DNA from: Croceimicrobium hydrocarbonivorans
GTDB lineage: Bacteria > Bacteroidota > Bacteroidia > Flavobacteriales > Schleiferiaceae
Reading direction: 5' to 3'
NCBI RefSeq assembly: GCF_014524565.1
Contig: NZ_CP060139.1
Coordinates: forward strand, 3,417,501-3,481,500
Length of the DNA: 64,000 nucleotides
A program made the position numbers and the translations under genes. The notes beneath the pieces were generated by a model. The model was not told the origin of the DNA and did no database searches. It saw only the letters and a list, made by a program, of their open reading frames with translations. Positions 45,741 through 54,894 of the stretch are shown piece after piece (positions within the stretch are counted from its first letter, which is position 1; the number at the start of each line of letters is the position of its first letter).

Positions 45741-46640
45741 ATGTCGGGGTATAAGGTATGGATTGCAGCGGCGAGATTGCGCACGCTGCCATTGGCTTTT
45801 GCGAGCATTATTCTGGGTAGCTTACTAGCTTATTCTCAGGGAAGTTTTGATATTTGGGTATTCCTTCTAAGCATTCTTACCACCCTTTGTTATCAGGTCT
45901 TATCGAACTACGCCAATGATTATGGTGATGGCGTAAAAGGAACCGATGCCGATCGAATTGGAGAGGCCAGGGCAACAGCCAGTGGCTTAATTTCTGTGGC
46001 TGCTATGCGCAAGGCAGTAGTATTATTCAGCATTTTATCGGTATTGTTCGGAACCGCCCTCAGCTTTTATGCTTGTCGCGATTTAGGCATTTATTATCAA
46101 TTAGCCTTCACCCTATTAGGCTTGTTAGCAACCTGGGCCGCAATTTCTTATACCGTTGGCGATAAGGCCTATGGTTATTCCGGATTAGGAGATGTTTTTG
46201 TACTACTCTTTTTTGGAATCGTTGGGGTAGGAGGCTCCTATTATTTACAAGCTGGAACCTGGGATTATAGCGTTTTGCTGCCTGCAGGTAGTTTGGGCTT
46301 TTTAGCCATGGCTGTATTGAATTTGAATAATATGCGCGACCGTGAGGGAGATGCCCGCAGCGGTAAAAATACGCTGGCCCTTAAACTGGGAGAAAGGGGA
46401 GCCAAGGGCTATCACTTCCTGCTGGTGATCGGCGCTTTTGATATGGCATTTTTATACAATCGTATTCACCCTACGACTAATTGGCAAAACCTTTACTTCT
46501 TAACTTTACCCCTGTTATTCCTCAACCTCAAAAAAGTTTTAAAAGCGAGCCGCCCTCTCGACTATGAACCGCTTCTGAAACAAATGGCTCTCACCACTTT
46601 GTTTTTTGCTTTGCTGTTCGGCCTGGGTAAAGCCATATGA
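45741..46640 (+). CDS. menA: 1,4-dihydroxy-2-naphthoate prenyltransferase
   Basis: MenA attaches the polyprenyl tail to DHNA in the inner membrane. The 299-residue UbiA-family product has about eight membrane helices, the first prenyl-diphosphate motif N-Y-A-N-D-Y-G-D-G-V-K-G-T-D and the second D-R-E-G-D near N-N-M-R-D. The opening W-I-A-A-A-R-L-R-T-L-P is typical of MenA. The stop overlaps the ATG of menC by four bases. Confidence 0.95.
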   Translation: MSGYKVWIAAARLRTLPLAFASIILGSLLAYSQGSFDIWVFLLSILTTLCYQVLSNYANDYGDGVKGTDADRIGEARATASGLISVAAMRKAVVLFSILSVLFGTALSFYACRDLGIYYQLAFTLLGLLATWAAISYTVGDKAYGYSGLGDVFVLLFFGIVGVGGSYYLQAGTWDYSVLLPAGSLGFLAMAVLNLNNMRDREGDARSGKNTLALKLGERGAKGYHFLLVIGAFDMAFLYNRIHPTTNWQNLYFLTLPLLFLNLKKVLKASRPLDYEPLLKQMALTTLFFALLFGLGKAI

Positions 46641-47683
46641 AGGCTAGCTGGACCAAATATACTCTCGAATTTAAGCGGCCCGCCGGTACTTCCCGGGGAA
46701 CATTAGGCCAGAAGGATTCTTATTTTATCCGTCTCGAGGGTGATGGTCATAAGGGCTTAGGTGAATGTGGGATTTTAAAAGGCTTGAGTGCCGATGATCG
46801 TCCCGACTATGAGTCGAAATTACAGGAGGTTTGTAAGCAGATAGATTCCTATGATCGAGCCTTGAGCTTGATCTCTGAACTTGATGTTTGGCCCAGTATT
46901 CAAGCTGGTTTGGAAATGGCCTTATTGGATTTTAAATCCGATGATCATGTTCTTTTTCCCAGTGATTTTACCGACGGATTTGAACGTCAACCTATCAATG
47001 GCTTGATATGGATGGGGGAACCCGACTTTATGCTTTCTCAATTAGAGGAGCGCTTGGAGCAGGGTTACCTGGTTATTAAGATGAAGATCGGTGCATTAGA
47101 TCTGGAACAAGAGATTAAGCTGATTGAAAGAGTTAGAGAGCGTTACGGTCCGCATGAAATCCAATTAAGGGTAGATGCTAATGGAGCTTTTAGCCCTAAA
47201 GATGTGATGCCCATTCTGCAGCGTTTAGATGATCTTAGAGTGCATTCTATTGAGCAGCCTATCAAAGCTGGCCAATGGAAAGATCTGGCCAGAATTTGCA
47301 AGGAATCGCCACTGCCAATTGCTTTGGATGAGGAATTAATTGGGGTATTTGAAGCGCAGCGCCGGGAAGAAATGCTGGACAAGCTCCAACCGCGCTATAT
47401 CATATTAAAGCCTTCCTTCCTGGGAGGATTTAAGAAAGCAGAAGAATGGATCGATGAAGCGGAAAAACGCGGTATCGGTTGGTGGGTTACTTCGGCCCTG
47501 GAATCTAATTATGGCCTCAGCGCTATATCTCAGTGGAATTATAACCTTTATGGTCATATGGCCTCCGGTTTAGGTACCGGATCTCTCTATACCAATAATT
47601 TTGAATCGCCTTTGCATTTGGTACGCGGTACCATTGCTTACGATCCCGAAAAGGAATGGGATCTGAGCAAATTGCAATTTTGA
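46637..47683 (+). CDS. menC: o-succinylbenzoate synthase
   Basis: MenC dehydrates SHCHC to o-succinylbenzoate. The 348-residue product is of the enolase superfamily (MR-like): catalytic Lys in I-K-M-K-I-G, metal ligands Asp in R-V-D-A-N-G, Glu in I-E-Q-P and Glu in L-D-E-E-L-I, and a later K-P-S-F-L-G-G. Dipeptide epimerase is the chief alternative, but the men context is strong. It overlaps menA by four bases and is followed by a hairpin. Confidence 0.94.
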   Translation: MKASWTKYTLEFKRPAGTSRGTLGQKDSYFIRLEGDGHKGLGECGILKGLSADDRPDYESKLQEVCKQIDSYDRALSLISELDVWPSIQAGLEMALLDFKSDDHVLFPSDFTDGFERQPINGLIWMGEPDFMLSQLEERLEQGYLVIKMKIGALDLEQEIKLIERVRERYGPHEIQLRVDANGAFSPKDVMPILQRLDDLRVHSIEQPIKAGQWKDLARICKESPLPIALDEELIGVFEAQRREEMLDKLQPRYIILKPSFLGGFKKAEEWIDEAEKRGIGWWVTSALESNYGLSAISQWNYNLYGHMASGLGTGSLYTNNFESPLHLVRGTIAYDPEKEWDLSKLQF

Positions 47684-47699
47684 TAGGGGCTAAAAATAA

Positions 47700-47727
47700 A
47701 AAGCGCCGTAGGGAAACGGCGCTTTCT
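47700..47727 (+). terminator. Hairpin terminator after menC
   Basis: A perfect 10-base stem AAAGCGCCGT / ACGGCGCTTT with a 6-base loop lies 17 bases after the menC stop. The T-run is only three bases then a C, so termination may be partial, allowing some read-through into the menE-like gene. Confidence 0.7.
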
Positions 47728-47847
47728 AACTAAACAGGGTACTAATGGTTGTTAAACCAATCTATAAGGAACTGTACAAGAGAAACGGAGGCGAGTTGGG
47801 CTAGGTTGGGTATAAGGATAAAAAAAAGTCGAAAAATATCTAAAGTC

Positions 47848-48855
47848 TTGAAAATCAAATTAAAAAACTTTGCATCTCCGACCTATCTTCAAGAAATTGA
47901 AGCCTTGCATGCTTGGTTTTTATCCGATCAATCGGAATTTGTGATTAGCAGTTCCGGAACTACGGGGCCAGCGCAAGACATGCACTTTAAGCGAGAGGCT
48001 ATTTTTGCTTCGGCGCAAATGAGTGTCGACTTCTTTGGCCTAAATAGCCAAAGCCGAATTTTACTCTCCTTGCCTCTGAATAAGATTGGGGGAATGATGC
48101 TCGCTATTCGAGCCTTTTTAGCGGATGCGGAAATAGTTGCGGTAGATCCGGTTCGAAATCCATTGGCGCAAATTCCTACAGATTTGAAGATTGATTTTGT
48201 TTCGATGGTTCCCAATCAATTTGTTGCTTCTAAAGAATATTGGTCGCAGGTAAAGACCTTTTTAATTGGCGGTGGACCACTATCCAATGCAGTGCTCAGC
48301 CTGGTTGATGAAATAAAGCCCACCTGCGAAATTTGGCATAGCTATGCCAGTACCGAAACTTTATCGCATGTAGCTTTAAAATCATTGTATCCCAACAGAG
48401 AGGAGGCCTATCAGGCAATGGAAGGTGTGAGCTTTGGCGTGAATGAGGAGCAATGTCTTCAAATTAGTGCGAGTGCATTGGCTTTGGATAAGCTCCAAAC
48501 TAAGGATATTGTTGAGCTAATCGATGCTCAACATTTCATTTGGAAAGGTCGCAAGGATAATGTGATTTTGAGTGGAGGTCTAAAACTCTATCCAGAGGAA
48601 ATAGAGAATCAATTAAAATTGGAGGTTCCAGGATTTTTGTGGGGGCAGGAGGATATAGAGCTGGGCCAAAGAATGGTTTGGGTGATGGCGGAATCCGATT
48701 ATCAGGCTTCTATTCCCAATACTATTAAAAGTCAATTGCAAGGTCCCAATCGCCCCAAGGCAATTCTTTTAGTTCCTAAGCTAGAGTTTACCGCAACGGA
48801 TAAAATTAAACGCGAAGCCAGCCTTCAAAAGGGCTTTAGCTTGATTGCTCTTTAA
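47848..48855 (+). CDS. menE: O-succinylbenzoate--CoA ligase-like AMP-binding protein
   Basis: MenE activates OSB with ATP and CoA. The product (335 residues from TTG at 47848) has the AMP-binding motif I-S-S-S-G-T-T-G-P, G-G-G-P-L-S, W-H-S-Y-A-S-T-E-T and the C-terminal W-K-G-R-K-D-N-V-I-L-S-G-G-L-K and K-I-K-R-E lysine region. It is shorter than E. coli MenE but of the usual Bacteroidota size. There is no ATG before the AMP motif; the frame is open to 47749 (TTG), and the first 33 codons look non-coding, so the start is uncertain. It follows a hairpin after menC. Its 3' end overlaps the convergent symporter gene by 20 bases. Confidence 0.88.
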   Translation: MKIKLKNFASPTYLQEIEALHAWFLSDQSEFVISSSGTTGPAQDMHFKREAIFASAQMSVDFFGLNSQSRILLSLPLNKIGGMMLAIRAFLADAEIVAVDPVRNPLAQIPTDLKIDFVSMVPNQFVASKEYWSQVKTFLIGGGPLSNAVLSLVDEIKPTCEIWHSYASTETLSHVALKSLYPNREEAYQAMEGVSFGVNEEQCLQISASALALDKLQTKDIVELIDAQHFIWKGRKDNVILSGGLKLYPEEIENQLKLEVPGFLWGQEDIELGQRMVWVMAESDYQASIPNTIKSQLQGPNRPKAILLVPKLEFTATDKIKREASLQKGFSLIAL

Positions 48856-49762
48856 GGCCTAATGCTTCGGTAGGCTTCTGAGACCAATAGCCGGCTAAAG
48901 CCAAACCGCTTATAATGTGCCAAATGCCCCACCAGGCGGCAACCATGGCCATTCCTCCCAGGCCTTCGAAAAAGGCAAAGATTAAGACCAAGCCTAAGCC
49001 TGAATTTTGAATTCCGGTTTCAATGGCCAGGGTTCTGCGATCCCGAGTTTCTAATCCACCTAAAACACCTACCGCATATCCGCTGACTAAGGCAATCAGA
49101 TTGTGGAAGAAAACCAGGGCCAAAACCAGATGAATATGATCCAAAAAGACCTGGAAGTTGTTCTTGAAGGCAATCAATACAAAGCCTATAAAGAGTAGAA
49201 TGGATCCGATTCGGAAATAAGGCGCCATTTTTTTGGCTGTCTTAGGAAAGCGATACTGCACCCATAAGCCTATGGCCAGAGGAGCGAGTATAATGAGAAA
49301 GACCGTTTTCGAAACATCCCAAAAATCCAATTGTATTTGATTTAATAGGGAAGCGGTGGGCTCATAAAGAGAACCGTAGAGCTTAAAATTAAGGGGAGTC
49401 ATAATCAAACTCAAAAAGGTCGCCACCGAGGTAAGTCCAACGGATAAGGCGGCATTAGCTCTTCCTAAATGACTCATAAAATTGGAGATATTACCTCCAG
49501 GACAGGCAGCAACCAGAATCATTCCCAGAGCAATGCTGGGTTGGGGTTCTAAAATCGTAATTAAAATATAGGTGAGAAAGGGCAGTAGTAAAAACTGACT
49601 AAAGAGGCCTAATACGGCGGGCTTGGGATTCTTAAGAATGATTTTAAAATCTTCAAATCGAATCTCCAGCGCGATGCCAAACATGATAATGGCCAGGCAA
49701 ATATTGAGAAGGAATAATGAATCGGCACTGAAATTCAGCCGAATAGCATCAATGTCTTGCAT
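48836..49762 (-). CDS. Bile acid:sodium symporter family protein
   Basis: The 308-residue product has about nine hydrophobic helices and the BASS-type motifs A-C-P-G-G-N-I-S-N and E-T-G-I-Q-N-S-G-L-G near the two crossover helices that bind sodium in relatives. The substrate is unknown; organic acids or sterol-like compounds are possible. Its 3' end overlaps the menE-like gene by 20 bases. A TAATTTG box lies about 20 bases upstream of the ATG on the minus strand. Confidence 0.9.
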   Translation of the reverse strand: MQDIDAIRLNFSADSLFLLNICLAIIMFGIALEIRFEDFKIILKNPKPAVLGLFSQFLLLPFLTYILITILEPQPSIALGMILVAACPGGNISNFMSHLGRANAALSVGLTSVATFLSLIMTPLNFKLYGSLYEPTASLLNQIQLDFWDVSKTVFLIILAPLAIGLWVQYRFPKTAKKMAPYFRIGSILLFIGFVLIAFKNNFQVFLDHIHLVLALVFFHNLIALVSGYAVGVLGGLETRDRRTLAIETGIQNSGLGLVLIFAFFEGLGGMAMVAAWWGIWHIISGLALAGYWSQKPTEALGLKEQSS

Positions 49763-49813
49763 GGTTGGTGGAATAAAACTCCAAATTAGTCTTTCGCGCT
49801 CAGAATGCCAATT

Positions 49814-50305
49814 TTATTGGGCTTTCAGCTTGCGACTAATTTCAAATACGGCTGGACAGAGGGAGGCGTTCTTCTCAGTTAGATTGAGAATTTGATGCAT
49901 GCGATTGCGATCGGTATGGGGGTATTCCCGACAAGCTTTTGGTCGAACCTCATAAATACTGCAATAATTATCGGCACCTAAGAAAGGGCAGGGCAGTTGA
50001 TTCATGACCCAATCACCATCTTCATCCACTTTTACATATTGATCCATAAAATCGCCGGGCTTTAGCCGTAGGTGCTTGGCCATGCGGTCAATATCATTTT
50101 GGAGGAGTCGTGGTCCGGCTGTTTTACAGCAATTGGCGCAGCTTAAGCAATCGAATTCAGCGAATACTTCATCATGCGCAGCTGCGAATTCCTGATCCAG
50201 AATTTTCGCCTTGCGCTTTTTGAGATCCAAAAATATCTTTCGGGTTTCCTTCTTTTCCTGCTTGGCTTTCGCCTTGAAGGCTTCGAGATCGAATTTATTT
50301 TCCAC
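49814..50305 (-). CDS. YkgJ-family cysteine-cluster protein
   Basis: The 163-residue product has the CxxCxxCC pattern in C-L-S-C-A-N-C-C, and the later C-P-F-L, Y-C-S-I-Y-E-V-R-P-K-A-C-R-E-Y-P, the hallmark of YkgJ/UPF0153 proteins thought to bind an iron-sulfur or zinc centre. The N-terminus is long, lysine-rich and helical. It overlaps the upstream glycosyltransferase gene by 11 bases on the same strand. Confidence 0.9.
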   Translation of the reverse strand: MENKFDLEAFKAKAKQEKKETRKIFLDLKKRKAKILDQEFAAAHDEVFAEFDCLSCANCCKTAGPRLLQNDIDRMAKHLRLKPGDFMDQYVKVDEDGDWVMNQLPCPFLGADNYCSIYEVRPKACREYPHTDRNRMHQILNLTEKNASLCPAVFEISRKLKAQ

Positions 50306-51713
50306 GGCCCTGTAATACGATGATTACCGTATAGATAAGGATTTTTATATCGTTAAGCAAAGACATGTTTTCGATGTAGATCACATCGTACTTTAAGCGC
50401 TCAACCATTTCATCTACATTGGAAGCATAGCCAAATTTCACCATCCCCCAGGAGGTAATTCCTGGACGAACTTTTTGCAGATATCTATAGTGTGGGGCAT
50501 GCTGGGAAATCAATTCCATATAGTACTTACGCTCAGGACGTGGTCCAACTATCGACATATCACCAGTAAGGACATTGTAAAACTGGGGTAGTTCATCCAA
50601 GCGATATTTACGCATAATTTTCCCCCATGGGGTGATGCGCTCATCATTCTCGCTGCTTAATTGGGGCCCATTCTCTTCGGCATCAACTACCATAGAGCGG
50701 AACTTATACATGTAAAATTCCTTGCCTTGAAAGCCAACCCGCTTTTGCTTGAAGAATACTGGTCCTTTATCACTGATTTTGGTAATCATCATTACCGTAA
50801 AATAAAGGGGAGACAAGAGAATTAAAACCAGTGCGGAGGAAACGATATCAAAGATGCGTTTCAATACCATTTGCCAAACCGGCATTAGCTGATGGTTGAT
50901 TTCTACCAATGGGATTGAACGCATAGATTCCATCCGCACCTTGCCCGAAATAATGTCGTAAGTATCAGGGATCATCTTAATCTTAACGGGCTTTTCTTCG
51001 AGGAGGTTGAGTACCTCTTCCATTTTATGATGCTCCGAAGATTCGATGGCGATGATTACTTCTTCAATTTCTTTTTCCTGAATGATATTGGGTAAGGCCT
51101 TGTGATTTCCTAAATGCTCCAGATTTTTTTCGAGCAGAAAACGAATATTATTATCGACACTTACAAAGCCCACGAAATTATGTCCGGTCTTTCGATTGCT
51201 TTCACTTTCAAGCTTGGCATATAGTTCTGCAGCCTTTTCATTACTACCGATCATAATGCTGTTAAAAGCAATATTACCACTGCGAATACGGTAAGCAGTG
51301 CGAGTAGTTAATAGAGTTCTGAAAAGTGCCGTAAAGAAAAAGTGACTGCTGAAATACACTAAGAATCCGCGATAGTAGTCGGTATAGGAGGCCACGCTAT
51401 CATCCAAAATCAGCGCAAAGAAGATGAAAATACTACCTAGTAAACTAGTGTTGAAAGTGTAGAAAAGGTCTTTTAAGCGCGAACGGCGATAGATATCCCG
51501 ATAGAAGTCGGTAACATGATAAACCGTGAGCCAGAAGACCGGAATCATTAATAATCCGATATAATAGCTTTGGGTAAATTCCAGATGACTGAGGCCAAAT
51601 TTCTCCGCTTCAACCACCAGCTTACGGAAAACAAAGAGCGAAGTATAGCTTAGGATAGCTGCCATGCCATCCCAGAATTGATACTTAAACCTTTGTATCC
51701 GTGGATTTTTCAA
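50295..51713 (-). CDS. Polyprenyl glycosylphosphotransferase (WcaJ-like sugar transferase)
   Basis: Such enzymes put the first sugar-phosphate on undecaprenyl phosphate to start an exopolysaccharide or O-unit. The 472-residue product has four to five N-terminal helices, a CoA-binding-like Rossmann region (about residues 145-260) and a C-terminal transferase domain: K-R-I-F-D-I-V, K-Q-K-R-V-G, F-Y-M-Y-K-F-R-S-M, R-K-Y-R-L-D-E-L-P-Q, I-V-G-P-R-P-E and K-V-R-P-G-I-T-S-W. The sugar is unknown. A lipoprotein gene overlaps its start by four bases. Confidence 0.94.
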   Translation of the reverse strand: MKNPRIQRFKYQFWDGMAAILSYTSLFVFRKLVVEAEKFGLSHLEFTQSYYIGLLMIPVFWLTVYHVTDFYRDIYRRSRLKDLFYTFNTSLLGSIFIFFALILDDSVASYTDYYRGFLVYFSSHFFFTALFRTLLTTRTAYRIRSGNIAFNSIMIGSNEKAAELYAKLESESNRKTGHNFVGFVSVDNNIRFLLEKNLEHLGNHKALPNIIQEKEIEEVIIAIESSEHHKMEEVLNLLEEKPVKIKMIPDTYDIISGKVRMESMRSIPLVEINHQLMPVWQMVLKRIFDIVSSALVLILLSPLYFTVMMITKISDKGPVFFKQKRVGFQGKEFYMYKFRSMVVDAEENGPQLSSENDERITPWGKIMRKYRLDELPQFYNVLTGDMSIVGPRPERKYYMELISQHAPHYRYLQKVRPGITSWGMVKFGYASNVDEMVERLKYDVIYIENMSLLNDIKILIYTVIIVLQGRGK

Positions 51714-52630
51714 GGGATATAGACCAATTTAAGATTATCGAGATATATCCTTGCCTGATCTACATTATCCGGTTTTTTAGCCCGAATTAAGATCTGGTAG
51801 CCAGATGCTCCGGGAAATGCCTGGAATTCAGTTACCAGATTAATGTAAATCTTACTCCATTCTTCTTTAGGAAGTACACCAGCGGTAATATCACTTTGAT
51901 CACCGGTAGCTAAATTGGCTACTAATCCAAAGCCTACCTGGGCATTAGTGCGGTAAGTAACTTCCAAGAAGATGTTTTGGGTACCAGCTGGAATTTCATA
52001 ACTCACCACTGAGCTCAATTCAACCTGTGGGTTTAAGTCATCCAATATGATCAGCCCCGAATTGTTATTCGGTTCTGCTTGATTGGAATTAAAAGGTTGA
52101 AAATGAAAAATGCTATCTGCATCATCCACCTTGATAAAGTTGGTATCGCTGAAATTGGTACGTTGGAAGTTTAAGCCGGGATCATCAAAATCCTCTACGA
52201 TGGAAACCTGATAGAAGTCGCGGTAATGGGTGATTAAATCACCTTCCGGAATAATAATCGTGTCCGGCGCTTCACCACTGGATTGATAATCCAGATTGTA
52301 AATAATTGGATCGAAGGAGGTGTTGATGGCCCGGAAAGAGCTAATACCATTGGTATTGATTCCGGCACTGATCCGCAATTCATTTTGACCTTCTCGAAGA
52401 ACGACTGGAATTAATGCAGGTAATTCGAAAGCGCCGATAATCTCACCATTGGCGCTGAGCCAAACAGTAGAAATATTTGTATGGGCCGTACCTTCTTCAG
52501 CATAATCGGTTTCCAGATGGAGGGCATCGATTTGCAAATAGGTTGGTTTGGCAGCTTCGTCTGTGGAGCAGCTGCTAAGCCCGTAAAAGAGTGAGCCTAA
52601 AAGCAGGCTCCGGAGTATAATTTTTGCCAT
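51710..52630 (-). CDS. Predicted lipoprotein with beta-sandwich domains
   Basis: The 306-residue product has a lipobox L-S-S-C (Cys21) followed by S-T-D-E. The mature part is rich in beta strands and Asn/Asp and ends with Y-L-D-N-L-K-L-V-Y, which resembles carbohydrate-binding jelly-roll domains. No enzymatic motif is seen. It overlaps the glycosylphosphotransferase gene by four bases and follows the Gfo/Idh/MocA gene by nine bases. Confidence 0.78.
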   Translation of the reverse strand: MAKIILRSLLLGSLFYGLSSCSTDEAAKPTYLQIDALHLETDYAEEGTAHTNISTVWLSANGEIIGAFELPALIPVVLREGQNELRISAGINTNGISSFRAINTSFDPIIYNLDYQSSGEAPDTIIIPEGDLITHYRDFYQVSIVEDFDDPGLNFQRTNFSDTNFIKVDDADSIFHFQPFNSNQAEPNNNSGLIILDDLNPQVELSSVVSYEIPAGTQNIFLEVTYRTNAQVGFGLVANLATGDQSDITAGVLPKEEWSKIYINLVTEFQAFPGASGYQILIRAKKPDNVDQARIYLDNLKLVYIP

Positions 52631-52639
52631 CTCTTGCTA

Positions 52640-53626
52640 TTACGCAATGAGGTTGAGGTTTAGTTCGATCTTCTGAAGGATTTCGTGAGCCACTTGCAAG
52701 GCACGATATCCATCCTCCAGACTAACGCTCACTTCCTCCTTTTTATTGATTGCGGATGCAAAAGAATGTAATTCTTCTTGAATAGCGTTGATTGGAGCGC
52801 ATTCTGGCTGCTCAAAATAGATTTGTTTTTTCTTACCATCTCCTAAATCCATGATCATGGCATAGGGATCTTCCATATCTATTTCGTTTTTCATGCGAAT
52901 AAGCTCGCTTTTCTTTTCCAGAAAATCCACGGTGATATAGGCGTCCCTCTGGAAGATACGAGTCTTGCGCATGTTTTTTAAGGAGATGCGACTGGCGGTA
53001 AGATTGGCCACACAACCATTATCGAATTCGATGCGAGCATTGGCAATGTCCGGACTATCACTTAAAACTGCCACACCGCTAGCTGAAATTTTACGCACAT
53101 TGGATTTTACAGCATGTAAAACAATATCCAAATCGTGAATCATTAAATCCAATACTACCGGAACATCAGTACCGCGAGGATTAAATTCTGCCAAGCGATG
53201 CGTTTCGATAAACATGGGATTCTGAATTTGATCCTGCACTGATTGGTAGGCGGGGTTAAATCTTTCCACATGGCCTACCTGTGCTTTTACGCCGGCTTCT
53301 TCGCTAAGCTTAATAAGCTCGCGGGCTTGCTCAGGAGTTTCGGTAATGGGTTTTTCAATGAAGAAATGCTTCACCTTTCTGGCGGCTTTTACGCCCAAAT
53401 CGAAATGATTGAGGGTAGGAGTAACAATGTCCACCACGTCTACGGCATCCATTAAGGCATCCATATCGGCATAGGCCGGAACCCCTAATTCTTCACTAAC
53501 AATCTGAGCCCTTTCTGCATCCGGGTCATAAAATCCTACGAGATGGTATACTTCAGGTAAATTCTGGATACACTTCAAGTGAATTTTTCCAAGGTGCCCG
53601 GCACCTAAAACTCCGATTTTTAACAT
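52640..53626 (-). CDS. Gfo/Idh/MocA-family oxidoreductase
   Basis: The 328-residue product has the NAD(P) loop G-A-G-H-L-G, the E-K-P motif (F-F-I-E-K-P-I-T-E-T) and H-D-L-D family residues in L-M-I-H-D-L-D-I-V. Substrates are often sugars or sugar nucleotides. Its place upstream of the sugar-1-phosphate transferase suggests a sugar-nucleotide role, but biliverdin-reductase-like proteins share this form. An exact TACCTTTG box lies 16 bases upstream. Confidence 0.9.
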   Translation of the reverse strand: MLKIGVLGAGHLGKIHLKCIQNLPEVYHLVGFYDPDAERAQIVSEELGVPAYADMDALMDAVDVVDIVTPTLNHFDLGVKAARKVKHFFIEKPITETPEQARELIKLSEEAGVKAQVGHVERFNPAYQSVQDQIQNPMFIETHRLAEFNPRGTDVPVVLDLMIHDLDIVLHAVKSNVRKISASGVAVLSDSPDIANARIEFDNGCVANLTASRISLKNMRKTRIFQRDAYITVDFLEKKSELIRMKNEIDMEDPYAMIMDLGDGKKKQIYFEQPECAPINAIQEELHSFASAINKKEEVSVSLEDGYRALQVAHEILQKIELNLNLIA

Positions 53627-53642
53627 GCTTCTAATTCTGCCT

Positions 53643-53650
53643 CAAAGGTA
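53643..53650 (-). promoter_or_regulatory. Bacteroidota -7 promoter box TACCTTTG before the Gfo/Idh/MocA gene
   Basis: On the minus strand the bases read TACCTTTG, an exact TAnnTTTG match 16 bases before the ATG at 53626. It would drive the oxidoreductase, lipoprotein, glycosyltransferase and YkgJ genes as one unit. Confidence 0.55.
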
Positions 53651-53761
53651 AGGTAAGGCTTTTACTTGTTCGGATGCAGGCTCTTGGAACTGTTCACAAA
53701 AAGCTGTTTATTTTTAGATTTCAATGAAATTTCTTCGGCTGGGAATTAGGATTTTTGTGGA

Positions 53762-54403
53762 GTGGGAGATTTAGCACGACATCGCGGCAAGCGCAATAAA
53801 TTGGTGAAACTCTTAATAGAGAAGGGTATTCGTGATCGAGAAGTTTTGAAAGCGATTGGCAAAGTGCCACGCCATTTGTTTATCGATTCCAGTTTTGAGG
53901 AATTCGCTTATCAAGATCAGGCTTTCCCAATTGCAGCTGGGCAAACCATATCACAGCCTTATACTGTTGCTTTTCAATCTGAGAAACTGGCACTTAGTCC
54001 GGGGCAGAAGGTTTTGGAAGTAGGCACCGGAAGTGGCTATCAGGCCGCGGTACTTTGCGAAATGGGAATGAAGGTTTACAGCATTGAAAGACAAAAGGAG
54101 CTTTTTGACGCTACCCGTCCCTTATTGCAAAAGTTGGGCTATACCCTTTATACCAAATATGGGGATGGTTATGCAGGCTTACCCAATCATGCACCCTTTG
54201 ACGGGATTATTGTTACCGCAGGAGCTCCCGAAATTCCCAAGGCATTATTACAGCAGCTTAAAGTAGGTGGAAGACTGGTAATTCCCGTGGGAACCAATGT
54301 GCAAAAAATGAAAGTCCTAATCCGAAAAACGGAAAAGGACTTTGAATTACAAGATCATGGGGACTTCCGATTTGTACCCATGCTGCACGATAAAAATCAC
54401 TAG
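53762..54403 (+). CDS. pcm: Protein-L-isoaspartate O-methyltransferase
   Basis: Pcm repairs isoaspartyl residues in damaged proteins using SAM. The 213-residue product has V-P-R-H-L-F-I, the segment A-G-Q-T-I-S-Q-P-Y, the SAM loop V-G-T-G-S-G-Y-Q-A-A and I-I-V-T-A-G-A-P-E-I-P near the end. The start is GTG at 53762; no ATG is available nearby. The stop overlaps that of the convergent gene by four bases. Confidence 0.95.
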   Translation: MGDLARHRGKRNKLVKLLIEKGIRDREVLKAIGKVPRHLFIDSSFEEFAYQDQAFPIAAGQTISQPYTVAFQSEKLALSPGQKVLEVGTGSGYQAAVLCEMGMKVYSIERQKELFDATRPLLQKLGYTLYTKYGDGYAGLPNHAPFDGIIVTAGAPEIPKALLQQLKVGGRLVIPVGTNVQKMKVLIRKTEKDFELQDHGDFRFVPMLHDKNH

Positions 54404-54894
54404 AAATCTTCGTCGAGGCGAGTGCCGATAAAAAGCAGGCCCTTACCATTATAATAGAGCTCATAGTTGAGGTCTACCATGGTTTGTACGCCTTCGTGCT
54501 CAAAACCAAAACGAATATAACATTGGTACCAGTTTTTCCATTTGGGATGCGGAGCATAGCCACTTTCCAAGAATGTAAGTTCAGCCCCTTTTAAACTGGC
54601 GGCTCGATATTCTTGTACAATTAGCCCCAGCTTTTTTTCGAATTCTGTTTTTTCATTGGCATAAGAATCTTGGATGCGAAGTTTCCATTCTTCTTTTTCG
54701 GCCGATTCTAAATCTTGCTCATTGATAAGTTGTTTCCAGCTTTTAATGCGGATATACTCTAAATGCGGATAAGATCCGGTATCGCTGATCAAGCTGAAAA
54801 TGCCTGAGCCAAACTTTTCAAAGTCGGCCTCGGTCTGAGCTTGAAGCTGTGAAACAAAAAGGAATAAACTGAAAAATAGGGTCTTTCGTAGCAT
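54400..54894 (-). CDS. Secreted protein of unknown function
   Basis: The 164-residue product has a signal peptide ending S-Q-L-Q-A-Q. The mature part is mixed alpha/beta with aromatic-rich segments (W-K-N-W-Y-Q-C-Y-I-R-F) and no motif that I recognise. Its ATG overlaps the stop of the AIM24-like gene by one base, so the two genes are likely coexpressed. Confidence 0.7.
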   Translation of the reverse strand: MLRKTLFFSLFLFVSQLQAQTEADFEKFGSGIFSLISDTGSYPHLEYIRIKSWKQLINEQDLESAEKEEWKLRIQDSYANEKTEFEKKLGLIVQEYRAASLKGAELTFLESGYAPHPKWKNWYQCYIRFGFEHEGVQTMVDLNYELYYNGKGLLFIGTRLDEDF

